From: CAYJBH01 sp964371365
Lineage (GTDB): Bacteria > Bacillota > Clostridia > Oscillospirales > Ruminococcaceae
NCBI GenBank assembly: GCA_964371365.1
Contig: CAYJMO010000001.1
Coordinates: 1 to 64,000, forward strand
Direction of reading: 5' to 3'
Length of the DNA stretch: 64,000 bases
This document shows, one piece after another, positions 18,394 to 27,452 of this stretch. Position numbers and translations under genes: made by a program. The notes under the pieces are model-generated. The model was not told the DNA's origin and did no database searches. It saw nothing but the letters and a program-made list of their open reading frames with translations. The first letter of the stretch is position 1, and each line of letters begins with the position of its first letter.

Positions 18394-19662
18394 TTATTGA
18401 ACCAGCAATTTCTGCACCGTTGCAATCTTCACCGCAAGTGTGAACACCTGCAAGGCCTGGTCAAGCTCGGAAAGTGGAGGGAAGGTCGGTGCTATACGAA
18501 TGTGGGTGTCTTTCGGGTCAAGTCCATAGGGATAGGATGCGCCGGCAGGTGTTAGGATAACTCCCGCTTCCTTACAGAGCTCAACACATCTTTTTGCGGT
18601 GCCGGGCATCGCCTCGAAGTTGATAAAATAACCACCTTTAGGGTCTGTAAAGTCAATTAGCTTGCCACATTCTTTAAGTTCTTCGGTGAAATACTTTGCG
18701 CACAGTTCAAATTTCGGATTCATAATCTTTGCATGTTTTTTCATGTGCTGCAAAACAGTCTTTTTATCCTTTAAAAACAAGACATGGCGGAGTTGATTCA
18801 TCTTGTCAAAACTGATGGTCATAGGGTTCATGTTCTTTAATATATAGGAGATATTTTCATTAGAGGCGCCAATCGCACCGACTCCGGCACCGGCGAATGT
18901 TATTTTGCTGGTTGAGCAAAACATAAAAACACGGTCTTCATTACCGGATTTTCGTGCCTCGACAAGCAACGGCTTTACCTCAATCGGGTTGTCGATTAAA
19001 TGATGAACGCAGTAGGCGTTGTCCCACAGTATTTTAAAATCGGTGGCGGCAGTTTTCATGTTACTGAGACGCTCAACCGTTTCATCACTATAGACAAACC
19101 CCTGCGGGTTGGAATACTGCGGAATGCACCAGATACCTTTTATGCTGTCGTCACTCGAGACAAGCGCTTCCACCTCGTCCATGTCGGGACCGTCCTCGGT
19201 CATCGCTACGGTAATCATCTCAACACCAAAATGTTCCGTAATGGTGAAGTGACGGTCATAGCCGGGTGAGGGACAGATCACCTTGACCTTATCAAGGGTT
19301 GAGAGTGCGGGGCAACCGTCAAATCCTTTTCGCCACCATATCTCAAATACGATGTACATGAGGTTGAGGCTGGAGTTACCGCCTACTATGACATTCTCGG
19401 CAGAACATTCCATGAGGTCGGCGAAAAACTCACGCCCCTCCGGAATACCCTCCAAATTGCCATAATTTCGAGCATCAATGCCATCTCGCGAGCATGTTTC
19501 ACTAATATCGAGTAGACCCATCGACAGGTCCAGTTGTTTTGCCTCCGGCTTACCTCTCGACATGTCGAGTTTAAGCCCGAGTTCTTTAATCTTAGAAAAT
19601 TTTTCGTTTAATATGGCTAATTCTGTGTTAAGTTGTTCCTTTGAAAGTTCGCTGTACTGCAT
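18394..19662 (-). CDS. Class Ic aspartate-type aminotransferase (PLP enzyme)
   Basis: This 422-residue fold-type I PLP enzyme resembles the aspartate aminotransferase of Corynebacterium glutamicum and the MocR-like aminotransferase domain. Features are LDMSRGKPEAKQL near the N-terminus, CPSPGYDRHF, PQYSNPQGF and CSTSKITFAGAGVG, where the Lys should form the Schiff base. It would transfer amino groups between aspartate or glutamate and a keto acid. It begins 26 bp after the GNAT-like gene and is probably the last gene of the FkbH operon. It may be a housekeeping enzyme that shares the transcript. Confidence 0.85.
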   Translation of the reverse strand: MQYSELSKEQLNTELAILNEKFSKIKELGLKLDMSRGKPEAKQLDLSMGLLDISETCSRDGIDARNYGNLEGIPEGREFFADLMECSAENVIVGGNSSLNLMYIVFEIWWRKGFDGCPALSTLDKVKVICPSPGYDRHFTITEHFGVEMITVAMTEDGPDMDEVEALVSSDDSIKGIWCIPQYSNPQGFVYSDETVERLSNMKTAATDFKILWDNAYCVHHLIDNPIEVKPLLVEARKSGNEDRVFMFCSTSKITFAGAGVGAIGASNENISYILKNMNPMTISFDKMNQLRHVLFLKDKKTVLQHMKKHAKIMNPKFELCAKYFTEELKECGKLIDFTDPKGGYFINFEAMPGTAKRCVELCKEAGVILTPAGASYPYGLDPKDTHIRIAPTFPPLSELDQALQVFTLAVKIATVQKLLVQ

Positions 19663-19688
19663 CTACCGTATAATCCTTTCTAAATGTG

Positions 19689-20647
19689 TTATATTACAAT
19701 CGGGCGGTCTCCGTCACCGTCCGCTCTGTACATGGTAAAACCGTCAACCCTGTCGGTAAAATAATAAAAATCAACGTTTTTAATGTCGGGGGGCTCAAGA
19801 TATGTCGGGATTATATTGTTGTCCATTTCATCACGTATCGCAAAACCGGCGCGCTCTAATATTTCCCGGGAAATACCGACATTGTAAAACTCCAAAAAAT
19901 CTGCTTTGTGTTCTTCCAACAATTTTTTTAGCGGTTGACCAAGGTGGACAATCCCTTGTGGATCCCCAATATAATCAACAAGTTTAATTACTGTAGAATG
20001 GCCGACATTGATTGTTCTGATAGCAATGACCGCAATGGTCAAATCATCCTCTAATCTGTATAATTGATAGTCTGCAAAGGGATAGTCGACATACCGATGT
20101 TTTAAATATTTCACATCCTTTTTCACCGCAAGGTTTTTGCATATAACTTTCAATAAGCTATCGTCAAAATCATTCATGAGGATAAGTTTTGCCTTGCTCT
20201 CGCATGGTGTTGAGATGTTGCAATCTTGAACCATCGCAAGTTGATAACTATCACGCTCGCAAAGCATGTAGGCATGTGTGAATTTACCTGCTGTGTACCC
20301 TAAAAACTCATAAAATGGTATGGTCTTTGGTCGGATATTATTACAGCATATCATATCGGTGCCTATTAGCTCTTTCATTCTGTCCATAAGTTCCAACCCG
20401 GCACCGCCGTGAGATTTGTCGGCACACCATATGCTAATGAACGCACAGGATTTTTCATTATTAGAGTAGATAAACCCTGCTACGGCGGCAATCTCNNNNN
20501 NNNNNTAAAGTTACCGTCGTCACAAAAGTAGTGTTCTCTTAAACGTACATTGTTTAAAAGAGGATGTTTTTCTCCCCAGTGTCTGTTGAGAAAGTCGGTG
20601 ATGTCGGTCTGCTCGTCGAATCTTGCGAGCCTAAAATTATAGGCCAA
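19689..20647 (-). CDS. GNAT-like acyltransferase, interrupted by an assembly gap
   Basis: The N-terminal 47 codons start from TTG at 20647, seven bases after GGAGGG at the end of the SDR gene. They read YNFRLARFDEQTD and stop at a run of 10 N. Past the gap another frame continues with EIAAVAGFIYSNNEK and runs to the stop at 19689. The strand-helix-strand pattern and N-terminal layout look like a GNAT N-acetyltransferase with an added C-terminal domain. The two halves are in frame only if the true gap is 2 modulo 3 bases, so the 10 N are a placeholder. It sits between the SDR and aminotransferase genes. The substrate is unknown. Confidence 0.65.
20496..20505. other. Assembly gap (10 N) inside the GNAT-like gene
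   Basis: Ten N. Coding frames on the two sides require a missing length of 2 modulo 3, so the true length is not 10. Confidence 0.95.
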
Positions 20648-20648
20648 C

Positions 20649-21383
20649 TCAGGACCCTCCGTTGACCGAAAGCATTGTTCCGGTGATGTATCCGGCATCA
20701 TCGGACAGCAAAAATTCCATCGCCGGCACTATGTCCTCCACCGTCGCGTTGCGACCCATCGGGTGTGCCTCCGCCGCACCTTCAACGATCAGATTGCTGG
20801 TATCCTGCAAAAACTTCGTTTCGACCATAGAGGGAAGAATTCCGTTGACCGTAACCCCAAAGGAGGCAAAATCAACCGATAAGCTCTTGCAAAGTCCGGC
20901 AAGTGCAGATTTAACCGTGACATAGGAGGTCATATTTTTAGGTGGATTGTCGATATAGGAGGTGAGCATAAATAGTACACGTCCATATTTTTCCTTCGCC
21001 ATAGTTGGCATAATATGGCGGCTGATACGTAATGCGGAGCCTACCTGCAGTTCGAAATCGGTATAAAACCGTTCAAAATCGAACTTTTTCAACTTTGCAT
21101 TAATCGGACGTAACGAAGGAAGGTGGACAAAATGCGTAAAGCTAATTCCCTTTTCAGCAAATTCCGACAACATCTCTTCAACATTTTCAGCGATCGAAAG
21201 ATTGACCGTGATGGTCAAAAATGTAAGATTTGTATACTTTGAGGTGAGCTCCTCTCCAAGAGAGGACAGAGACTCAGAACCGTTATTGGCGGTTGCAACG
21301 ATTAAATCCGCATTCGGTGCAAGTGCACGGCAGAGCGACATGCCTATGTCGGAAGATGCTCCGGTTATAAGATAGTTTTTCAT
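20649..21383 (-). CDS. SDR-family oxidoreductase (FabG-like)
   Basis: This 244-residue short-chain dehydrogenase/reductase has a nucleotide-binding TGASSDIG near the N-terminus and a catalytic Tyr-x3-Lys in SYVTVK at about residue 158. It ends in the usual ITGTMLSVNGG. Standing next to an ACP and a MaoC-like dehydratase, it most likely reduces a 3-ketoacyl-ACP or similar acyl thioester. A sugar substrate cannot be excluded. It lies 13 bp after the MaoC-like gene and immediately before the GNAT-like gene. Confidence 0.85.
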   Translation of the reverse strand: MKNYLITGASSDIGMSLCRALAPNADLIVATANNGSESLSSLGEELTSKYTNLTFLTITVNLSIAENVEEMLSEFAEKGISFTHFVHLPSLRPINAKLKKFDFERFYTDFELQVGSALRISRHIMPTMAKEKYGRVLFMLTSYIDNPPKNMTSYVTVKSALAGLCKSLSVDFASFGVTVNGILPSMVETKFLQDTSNLIVEGAAEAHPMGRNATVEDIVPAMEFLLSDDAGYITGTMLSVNGGS

Positions 21384-21396
21384 GGATTATACCTTT

Positions 21397-21816
21397 CTAA
21401 TCGGTGAGAATTCCAGCCTGAATGACCGCCCTGGTCACCGTTTTCCCATGTTGATTGACAATGCTCCCTTTGACGGTGATAACATTAAAAAGCTCGTTTA
21501 CCTCGGTGACCGTCCCTTTGACGGTGAGATGGTCTCCGATAAAGACCGGTTGTTTATATTTGCTGTCGATGCTGTGTAGAAGACATCTCTTTCCCGGCAG
21601 ATAGACACCCGCAAGGGTGGAAAAGAATGAGGAACAGAGTGCACCGTAACACACTCTACCACCAAAACCCTTGGAACGAGCATATTCCTCGTCGATATGA
21701 AGTGGGTTGTTATCTCCGGTAATTTCGAGGAATTTCTCCATCATTTCGGCGGTAATCACACGCTCAAACTCAGCGTTGTCCCCCACCTTTATCGTCTCTA
21801 TGCTATAATTGTTCAT
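21397..21816 (-). CDS. MaoC-like (R)-hydratase/dehydratase
   Basis: This 139-residue hot-dog fold protein has the hydratase 2 motif. Asp35 and His40 in GDNNPLH are the expected catalytic pair, followed by FGGRVCYGAL. It would hydrate or dehydrate an acyl thioester, probably bound to the ACP encoded just before it. Its ATG overlaps the ACP stop (ATGA). Proteins of this type occur alone in acyl-tailoring and polyketide-like operons. Confidence 0.85.
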   Translation of the reverse strand: MNNYSIETIKVGDNAEFERVITAEMMEKFLEITGDNNPLHIDEEYARSKGFGGRVCYGALCSSFFSTLAGVYLPGKRCLLHSIDSKYKQPVFIGDHLTVKGTVTEVNELFNVITVKGSIVNQHGKTVTRAVIQAGILTD

Positions 21817-22055
21817 GCAGTCAGTCTCACCAACAGGTCAACAAGGTCGCCTACATTTTGAAGCCCTCTCACATCACCAAGGCTAAATTTAACACCAAAC
21901 TTCTTTTCCATCGCGGTGAGCAGATTAATCTGCTCCAAGCTGTCCCAATCCTCGATATCTGCCGCAGAGGTGGTGCGGGTGATAACAAGACTATCGTCGT
22001 CAAACACGTCGTGAAAAATCGGCTGAATTGCTTCTAAAATTGCTAATTCGTTCAT
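21813..22055 (-). CDS. Acyl carrier protein
   Basis: This 80-residue, acidic, four-helix protein carries the phosphopantetheine attachment site at Ser39 in WDSLEQINL. It is not the housekeeping AcpP, which normally has a DSLD motif beside fab genes. It is a dedicated carrier in the FkbH operon, starting 18 bp after the FkbH-like gene. It would carry the group that FkbH loads, by analogy glyceryl, and that the MaoC-like and SDR enzymes modify. Confidence 0.9.
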   Translation of the reverse strand: MNELAILEAIQPIFHDVFDDDSLVITRTTSAADIEDWDSLEQINLLTAMEKKFGVKFSLGDVRGLQNVGDLVDLLVRLTA

Positions 22056-22073
22056 ACAAGTTCCTTTCTTTTC

Positions 22074-23846
22074 TTAAATCTTGTGAATTGTTATATGTTT
22101 TGAGAGCGGTTTGTAATCCGCAATCTGCATCTCATAGACAGTACGCTCATCGGTCTTTTCGGTGACGGTCATGCCCACCTTATCATAAAAGTCGGCGCAT
22201 GGTTTGTTCTTTTTCGTAGGCAGATAAATCCCCCTCAACTTAACAACACCGCGCTGTTTAAGCTCCTCTACAAGGGTATCTATCATTGCGAACTCAAGAT
22301 CTCTTTTGAAAACACGACAGCTCATTATAAACAGGTCTATCTCACACTCGTTGACCACAAGGTCAATACTCCCAAAAAGCACGCTAACAATACCGTTATC
22401 ACCAAATCTGTCGGAAAGGGTGGACACCAAGGTTATTTTATTGACCACATCGGTCAATGCGCTCACTTCACCCTCGTTATAACGCCGTGTTGTCATATTG
22501 AACTGGTTTGTTTTGTTGACCAACTGGGTTACGCGCTCCAGATTACCATCGTTAACCGGTGTCATCTTCGCGGTCATATTCAAACTTTTGAGATAATCTC
22601 CATAATCAACAAAAGAACTCTGTTCCCTACTTCTTTCAAGATTTGTTCTTACAAACTCAGTTCGCTTTTTATCGTCATCACTAAGCGCCGCGACCTCAAA
22701 GAGGTTGTAACGGTCGATGGTGGAAACATAGCTGTCCACCTCCGTAAGCTCCGGAACGCAGATGTCCTCTATCTCCCCCGAGACCATGTGTCGCTCGGCT
22801 GGGTTGTCGTCCACAAACACAGCGGCATCAGGCATGATATTCATCTCACCGAGAATTTCGCGGACATTCTCCCCTTTGGAGGTCCAGTTTGCCTTAAAAC
22901 TAACAAAATCCTCTGCATTAAGCGGCATTTCATCACGCTGAAAACCGGAGAGTGCTACCTCATTTTCATTTTTGGAACAGACGGCAAGCATGACGCCCTG
23001 TTCCTTCAATCGCAGTGCATAGTCGCACAGCGCAAGATGAGCCATACCGAGCGGACTTTCTTTTCCTATCTCAATTCCGTCGACACCGTCATCGCCGATA
23101 ACCCCACCCCACAGTGTATTATCAAGGTCTAAAATTAACGACTTTTTGCTCTTTCCATAGATTGCGCCGATTATAGAGGCAAGGCTGTGTGCTACATATG
23201 GTATCATTCGTAGTGAAAAAGCATACTTATAGGCATACCACATGGTCTCGTCATGCCATGCGGCAAGTCCGTGATAGCTGCTAAGATAGTTGATATCGTT
23301 AATGTACAGATTAGAATTTTGAGCAAGTTCAGCCAAAAGATTGTTCATACGATTGACAAATCTCACGTTCCCCCCTGCAAAACGAGCCTCCGCATTGCCG
23401 GCAGGGCGGTACGGTGGCAGCTCAAAGTTGTTGCATATGACAGGGCAGTTGAATGCTAATGCGGCATTGAAAGCGCCGGAAAAACGCTCAAATTCGCTTT
23501 TTGCATACTCGATCGCTTCCTGCTCTTGGAGCGCGAAGGGCGGAAAATTAAGGTTACGATATGTGGTGTGGAAATAGATTAAATCGGGCGCAAAGTCTCT
23601 TATAGTGCCATCGTCAAAGACGATGTCCTCATAAAACCTATCATACCCTCCGATCAAAAATTCCGGCTCTATTCCGTTATCCAATAGAAAGATGCGCAAA
23701 ATAGCCTCCAGCTCTCCAACGGTTGAACCGGATAGTATTACTATTTTTTTGGTTGCAAATTCGCCGGATGCCTTAAGCTCACGTAGTATCGAGCGTTTTT
23801 TTTGCATTATATAATCCGCATCTATCGGATATAGGGTCTGTGGCAT
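22074..23846 (-). CDS. FkbH-like HAD-IIIC phosphatase/acyl-loading protein
   Basis: This 590-residue protein has a central HAD-IIIC domain with DLDNTLWGGVIGDDG (about residue 240), SKNEN and FVDDNPAE. It has a C-terminal GNAT-like part with NKTNQFNMTTRR and DRFGDNGIV. FkbH-type enzymes convert 1,3-bisphosphoglycerate to glyceryl-S-ACP in polyketide pathways, and related proteins occur in surface glycan loci. The about 230-residue N-terminal region resembles an SGNH-like lead domain seen in longer homologues, but I see no clear catalytic motif there. It is the first gene of a six-gene operon with its own promoter. Confidence 0.88.
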   Translation of the reverse strand: MPQTLYPIDADYIMQKKRSILRELKASGEFATKKIVILSGSTVGELEAILRIFLLDNGIEPEFLIGGYDRFYEDIVFDDGTIRDFAPDLIYFHTTYRNLNFPPFALQEQEAIEYAKSEFERFSGAFNAALAFNCPVICNNFELPPYRPAGNAEARFAGGNVRFVNRMNNLLAELAQNSNLYINDINYLSSYHGLAAWHDETMWYAYKYAFSLRMIPYVAHSLASIIGAIYGKSKKSLILDLDNTLWGGVIGDDGVDGIEIGKESPLGMAHLALCDYALRLKEQGVMLAVCSKNENEVALSGFQRDEMPLNAEDFVSFKANWTSKGENVREILGEMNIMPDAAVFVDDNPAERHMVSGEIEDICVPELTEVDSYVSTIDRYNLFEVAALSDDDKKRTEFVRTNLERSREQSSFVDYGDYLKSLNMTAKMTPVNDGNLERVTQLVNKTNQFNMTTRRYNEGEVSALTDVVNKITLVSTLSDRFGDNGIVSVLFGSIDLVVNECEIDLFIMSCRVFKRDLEFAMIDTLVEELKQRGVVKLRGIYLPTKKNKPCADFYDKVGMTVTEKTDERTVYEMQIADYKPLSKHITIHKI

Positions 23847-23875
23847 TGTGCTACTCCAAAATTATCTTTTGTATT

Positions 23876-23905
23876 ATTATAACATATCTACACCATAAAT
23901 TGCAA
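23876..23905 (-). promoter_or_regulatory. Candidate promoter of the FkbH operon
   Basis: On the minus strand, -35 TTGCAA (23900-23905) and -10 TATAAT (23876-23881) are separated by 18 bp, about 30 bp before the FkbH-like start. It is divergent from the bactofilin promoter across a 172-bp AT-rich spacer. Confidence 0.6.
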
Positions 23906-23938
23906 ATAATAATATCAATATATTTTCATAAATTAATG

Positions 23939-23967
23939 TTGCAAAACTTGATATATTATGTTAAAAT
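23939..23967 (+). promoter_or_regulatory. Candidate promoter of the bactofilin gene
   Basis: TTGCAA (23939-23944), a 17-bp spacer and TAAAAT (23962-23967) precede the bactofilin ribosome site. The -10 region ATGTTAAAATA is shared with the promoter at 63926-63953. Confidence 0.6.
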
Positions 23968-24018
23968 ACAAATAATAACCTAATAAATGGCTTTTTTCGA
24001 CTTTACCGGAGGATAATA

Positions 24019-24846
24019 ATGTTAGATATGTTCAACCAAGGTGGCACAGCCGGATTTGCATCTAAACCCTCGACAAATGAAACCGTAATCACCGAAGATA
24101 CCATTATCGTCGGCACTATTGCCGCAGAATCTTCAATAATTATTAACGGTGGAATTAAGGGCGATGTGTTCAGCAAAAATTCCGTAGAATTACAGGGCAA
24201 GGTTGATGGCAACATCAAGGCAAATGACGTCACCATCACCGATGGCGCAGTAAAAGGAGATATCAACTCCAACAAAAATATACTTGTATCCGGCAATTCT
24301 GTTGTCGTGGGTAATATATTCGGTTCTTCCCTTGAGTTTAACGGCAAGATCAAAGGCAATGTGCGCATCGATGGACATGCTGTTATCCGTGAGAATGCTG
24401 TCATACAAGGCAACCTATCCGCCTGTAACTTCACCGTTGACGACGGTGCTAAGATAATCGGTTTTGTTGAGATTATCAAACCGACAGAAATGACCGATCA
24501 GGTCAACGAGAGTATTGAGGACATTGTCAACTTCTCCGACATTGAAATTCCGCAGGATGCCGGCAACCCCTCTGATGATTCTGGTTCTTCTGTCAGCGAG
24601 CCGAGTGAACAAACCGAGCCCCGTCCCCTCTTTACCACCGTCAGTGCCAAGGATGAGCTTGTTGTAGCCCCTACCGAGGAACCTGCCGAGGAAAAAGCAA
24701 CCGAGGATGTCGAGCCGGAAGAGGAAAAGATCGAGCCGGAAGCGGAGTCCGCCGGTGAAATTGATTTTGCGGACGAAAAACAAAAGATGCTCAACGACCT
24801 GCGTACACGTATGGAAAAGGCTAAAAAGAGCGGTCAATCGCTGTAA
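24019..24846 (+). CDS. Bactofilin (polymer-forming cytoskeletal protein)
   Basis: This 275-residue protein has a bactofilin core at about residues 20-155. Short beta-helix turns repeat with G-x-I/V spacing (IIINGGIKGDVFSKN, LQGKVDGNIKA, LEFNGKIKGNV). Bactofilins self-assemble into filaments without nucleotide and often position envelope enzymes. The remaining 120 residues form a Glu/Pro-rich acidic tail with a basic helix at the end, probably disordered and useful for partner binding. GGAGG lies six bases before the ATG. A stem-loop terminator follows. Confidence 0.92.
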   Translation: MLDMFNQGGTAGFASKPSTNETVITEDTIIVGTIAAESSIIINGGIKGDVFSKNSVELQGKVDGNIKANDVTITDGAVKGDINSNKNILVSGNSVVVGNIFGSSLEFNGKIKGNVRIDGHAVIRENAVIQGNLSACNFTVDDGAKIIGFVEIIKPTEMTDQVNESIEDIVNFSDIEIPQDAGNPSDDSGSSVSEPSEQTEPRPLFTTVSAKDELVVAPTEEPAEEKATEDVEPEEEKIEPEAESAGEIDFADEKQKMLNDLRTRMEKAKKSGQSL

Positions 24847-24863
24847 TTTTTAATTTTATAACG

Positions 24864-24905
24864 AGGACATCATACAAAAAATGACTGTATGATGTCCTTT
24901 ATTCT
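24864..24905 (+). terminator. Terminator of the bactofilin gene
   Basis: Perfect 13-bp arms (24864-24876 and 24886-24898) surround a 9-nt loop and are followed by TTATTCTAT. This is an intrinsic terminator between bactofilin and rnhA. Confidence 0.85.
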
Positions 24906-24923
24906 ATCAATAAAAGGATTCTC

Positions 24924-25376
24924 ATGAAAACAGTTAATATTTATTCCGATGGAGCCTGTAGCGGCAACCCGGGACCCGGCGGTTATTGCGCAATAATCAG
25001 GTATAACGAGCATGAAAAGGTGGTCAAGGGTGGCGCAGCAGACACCACCAACAACAGAATGGAGATGATGGGTGTCATCTCTGCACTTCAGGCACTTAAC
25101 GAGCCCTGCACTGTCGAGCTTTACAGTGACTCAAAGTATGTTTTAGACGCTCTTCAAAAAGGTTGGGCTAAATCCTGGCAAAAAAAGGGATGGAAAAAGT
25201 CGGACGGCAAACCGGCGTTAAACTCCGATCTATGGGCTGTGCTTTTAGAGCTCTGTGATATACATCAACTTAACTTTCACTGGATAAAAGGTCACGCCGG
25301 ACATCCCATGAACGAGAGATGTGACGCCGTCGCAGTGGAACAAAGCATGATATATAAAAACGCTAAAAAGGTATAG
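24924..25376 (+). CDS. rnhA: Ribonuclease HI
   Basis: This 150-residue RNase HI cleaves RNA in RNA-DNA hybrids. The four acidic residues are visible: Asp in YSDGACSGNPGPGG, Glu in NNRMEMMG, Asp in YSDSKYV and Asp in ERCDAVAV. The basic handle loop KSWQKKGWKKSDGKP is also present. The length is standard. It sits after the bactofilin terminator and 3 bp before the hydantoinase-family gene, so the two are likely co-transcribed. Confidence 0.97.
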   Translation: MKTVNIYSDGACSGNPGPGGYCAIIRYNEHEKVVKGGAADTTNNRMEMMGVISALQALNEPCTVELYSDSKYVLDALQKGWAKSWQKKGWKKSDGKPALNSDLWAVLLELCDIHQLNFHWIKGHAGHPMNERCDAVAVEQSMIYKNAKKV

Positions 25377-25379
25377 GAC

Positions 25380-27389
25380 ATGAAATACGGTATAGGAATA
25401 GACACGGGTGGTACATACACCGATGCGGTGATATTTGATTTTTTGACCGGTATGGTCATTGCAAAAGGTAAGTCATTGACCACTAAGGAAAATCTTAGTG
25501 TAGGAATAAAGAATTCACTTCTGTTACTGCCGATGGAACTCTGTAAACAGGCAACCATCCTCTCCCTATCCACCACCCTTGCTACCAACGCATGTGTTGA
25601 GAATAAGGGTGGACGTGCCAAACTTATTCTTATAGGTTCCGATAGACGCTCACTTGAATGGATGGGTGCTGACAAAAAATATGGTTTGGAATACGATAAC
25701 ATACTCTGCCTTGAAAACAATTGCAGTCTTGATGGCAAGGTAATAAATCATCCCGACTGGTCCGCCGTATTGAAGGCGCATTCCGATTGGTTTCTCGACG
25801 CACAGGCCTTGTCCGTATCGGCGACCTATGCAACTCAGAACGGCGCTATCTGCGAAAAGGTTGCAAAAAAGTATATATGTGAGCAATATGATAAACCCTT
25901 TGTTATGGCGAGCGAGCTTTCAGGGGAGCTCAACACATTAGAACGAGGTGTTACGGCTCAACTAAACGCCAAACTATTACCGGTCATTGAGAAATTTACA
26001 AATGCAGTGACCGATGCGGTCAATGAATTAGGACTCAACCTTAAAACTATGGTGGTGAGAAGTGACGGCAGCCTTATGCAGTCTTCTCATGCACTTAAAA
26101 ATCCGGTCAAAACTATTTTAAGCGGACCTGCTGCAAGTATAGTCGGTGGATGCGAACTCAGCGACTGCCCCGACAGCCTGATAATCGACATGGGTGGAAC
26201 TACCACCGACATATCCATAGTGTCGGGCGGCAATCCTGCCATGACCGACAATATACGAATAGGCGGCTTTTTAACACAGGTTAAGGGAGTCTATATCGAC
26301 ACATTCGGGCTTGGTGGTGACAGTCGACTTATGTCACAGGGCGGTGAACTGTTGCTCAGCCCTCGACGTGTTCTGCCACTATGTATAGCTGCAAAATCTT
26401 ATCCTCAAATTATCGATAGATTAGACTGTCTTTTGCAGGATTATGTTGAAAATAATCTTCCACAACATGAATTTTTTATCCTTACAAGAAATCCCGATGA
26501 CATAAAACGATACTACTCTAATGAAAAAGATCTCATTAAGCGATTACAGGAAAAAGAAATTCTTCCGGTCGACCTCGCCGACCCTTACGGCAAGATCAGC
26601 GCAAGATTGGAGGACGAAGGCATCATCATGAGATGCGGTCTCACCCCAACCGATATCATGCATATCAAAGGGGACTTCACACAGCACGACGCAAATGCCT
26701 CTATCCTCGGTGCAAGATACCTGATGCAAAAACTCGGGCTTGACGACACACCGCAAAGCATAGATGCTTTTTGCGACCTCGCTTATGACGCTGTCTGCCT
26801 TAAACTCTATCGCAATATTGTGAGGGTCTTGCTATGTTATAGCCACCCATTAATCTTTAAAAATTCAGTCCCAAACGATCTGATGTCTGCAATTGATGCC
26901 GATTACAGGGCAAAAAAGATTGGAAAAAAATCCTTTTTTGAACTATCCTTTTCGACTGTCGCCACACTCGTAGGCATTGGTGCTCCGACACATATATTCC
27001 TGAAAACTGTCGCTGAAATGCTCGGTGCTAACTATGTAATTCCGGAACATGCCGAGGTGGCAAACGCAGTTGGTGCAATCATTGCCGACATATCCTCAAC
27101 GGTCAGTGTCGAGGTGACTCCGGTCTATGAAGACGGTTTTATGGAGGGGTTTGCTATCCATTCGGTGGACAGTGATCCGACTATATTTGAAGAACTTGAC
27201 GAGGCAGTAGAATATGCGAAAAAGATCGCACATTCCTTTGCAGTTGAAAAGGCAAGGGAGCGAGGGGCACTCGGTGAACTGACTTTGACCGATATGGTCA
27301 ATGCGAATGAAGCGTTTTCAAAGGACGGCGGCAAGGTGGATCTTGGAACAAAAGTCACCGTCACAGCCACCGGAAGAATTGAAGATTGA
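25380..27389 (+). CDS. Hydantoinase/oxoprolinase (HyuA-like) family protein
   Basis: This 669-residue protein begins with the actin-like ATPase motif GIDTGGTYTDAV. A second phosphate-binding block, LIIDMGGTTTDISIV, lies at about residue 265, as in HyuA/OplA ATP-dependent hydrolases of cyclic amides. The usual HyuB partner is missing, so the protein is an orphan HyuA-type subunit. Such stand-alone versions are frequent in Clostridia and their substrate is unknown. Three exact copies of the TGACC-N5-GGTCA palindrome lie inside it, at 25443, 26007 and 27285. Confidence 0.85.
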   Translation: MKYGIGIDTGGTYTDAVIFDFLTGMVIAKGKSLTTKENLSVGIKNSLLLLPMELCKQATILSLSTTLATNACVENKGGRAKLILIGSDRRSLEWMGADKKYGLEYDNILCLENNCSLDGKVINHPDWSAVLKAHSDWFLDAQALSVSATYATQNGAICEKVAKKYICEQYDKPFVMASELSGELNTLERGVTAQLNAKLLPVIEKFTNAVTDAVNELGLNLKTMVVRSDGSLMQSSHALKNPVKTILSGPAASIVGGCELSDCPDSLIIDMGGTTTDISIVSGGNPAMTDNIRIGGFLTQVKGVYIDTFGLGGDSRLMSQGGELLLSPRRVLPLCIAAKSYPQIIDRLDCLLQDYVENNLPQHEFFILTRNPDDIKRYYSNEKDLIKRLQEKEILPVDLADPYGKISARLEDEGIIMRCGLTPTDIMHIKGDFTQHDANASILGARYLMQKLGLDDTPQSIDAFCDLAYDAVCLKLYRNIVRVLLCYSHPLIFKNSVPNDLMSAIDADYRAKKIGKKSFFELSFSTVATLVGIGAPTHIFLKTVAEMLGANYVIPEHAEVANAVGAIIADISSTVSVEVTPVYEDGFMEGFAIHSVDSDPTIFEELDEAVEYAKKIAHSFAVEKARERGALGELTLTDMVNANEAFSKDGGKVDLGTKVTVTATGRIED

Positions 27390-27452
27390 TATATTTTAGC
27401 AAAAATTAATCTTATTTCACGCCGAAAACACAAATGAGGGGTAATAATTAAA

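Noticed and set aside
22353..22368. TTGACC-N4-GGTCAA in the FkbH-like gene
   Set aside because: The spacer is four bases rather than five, so it is not counted with the main set; it may be a variant.
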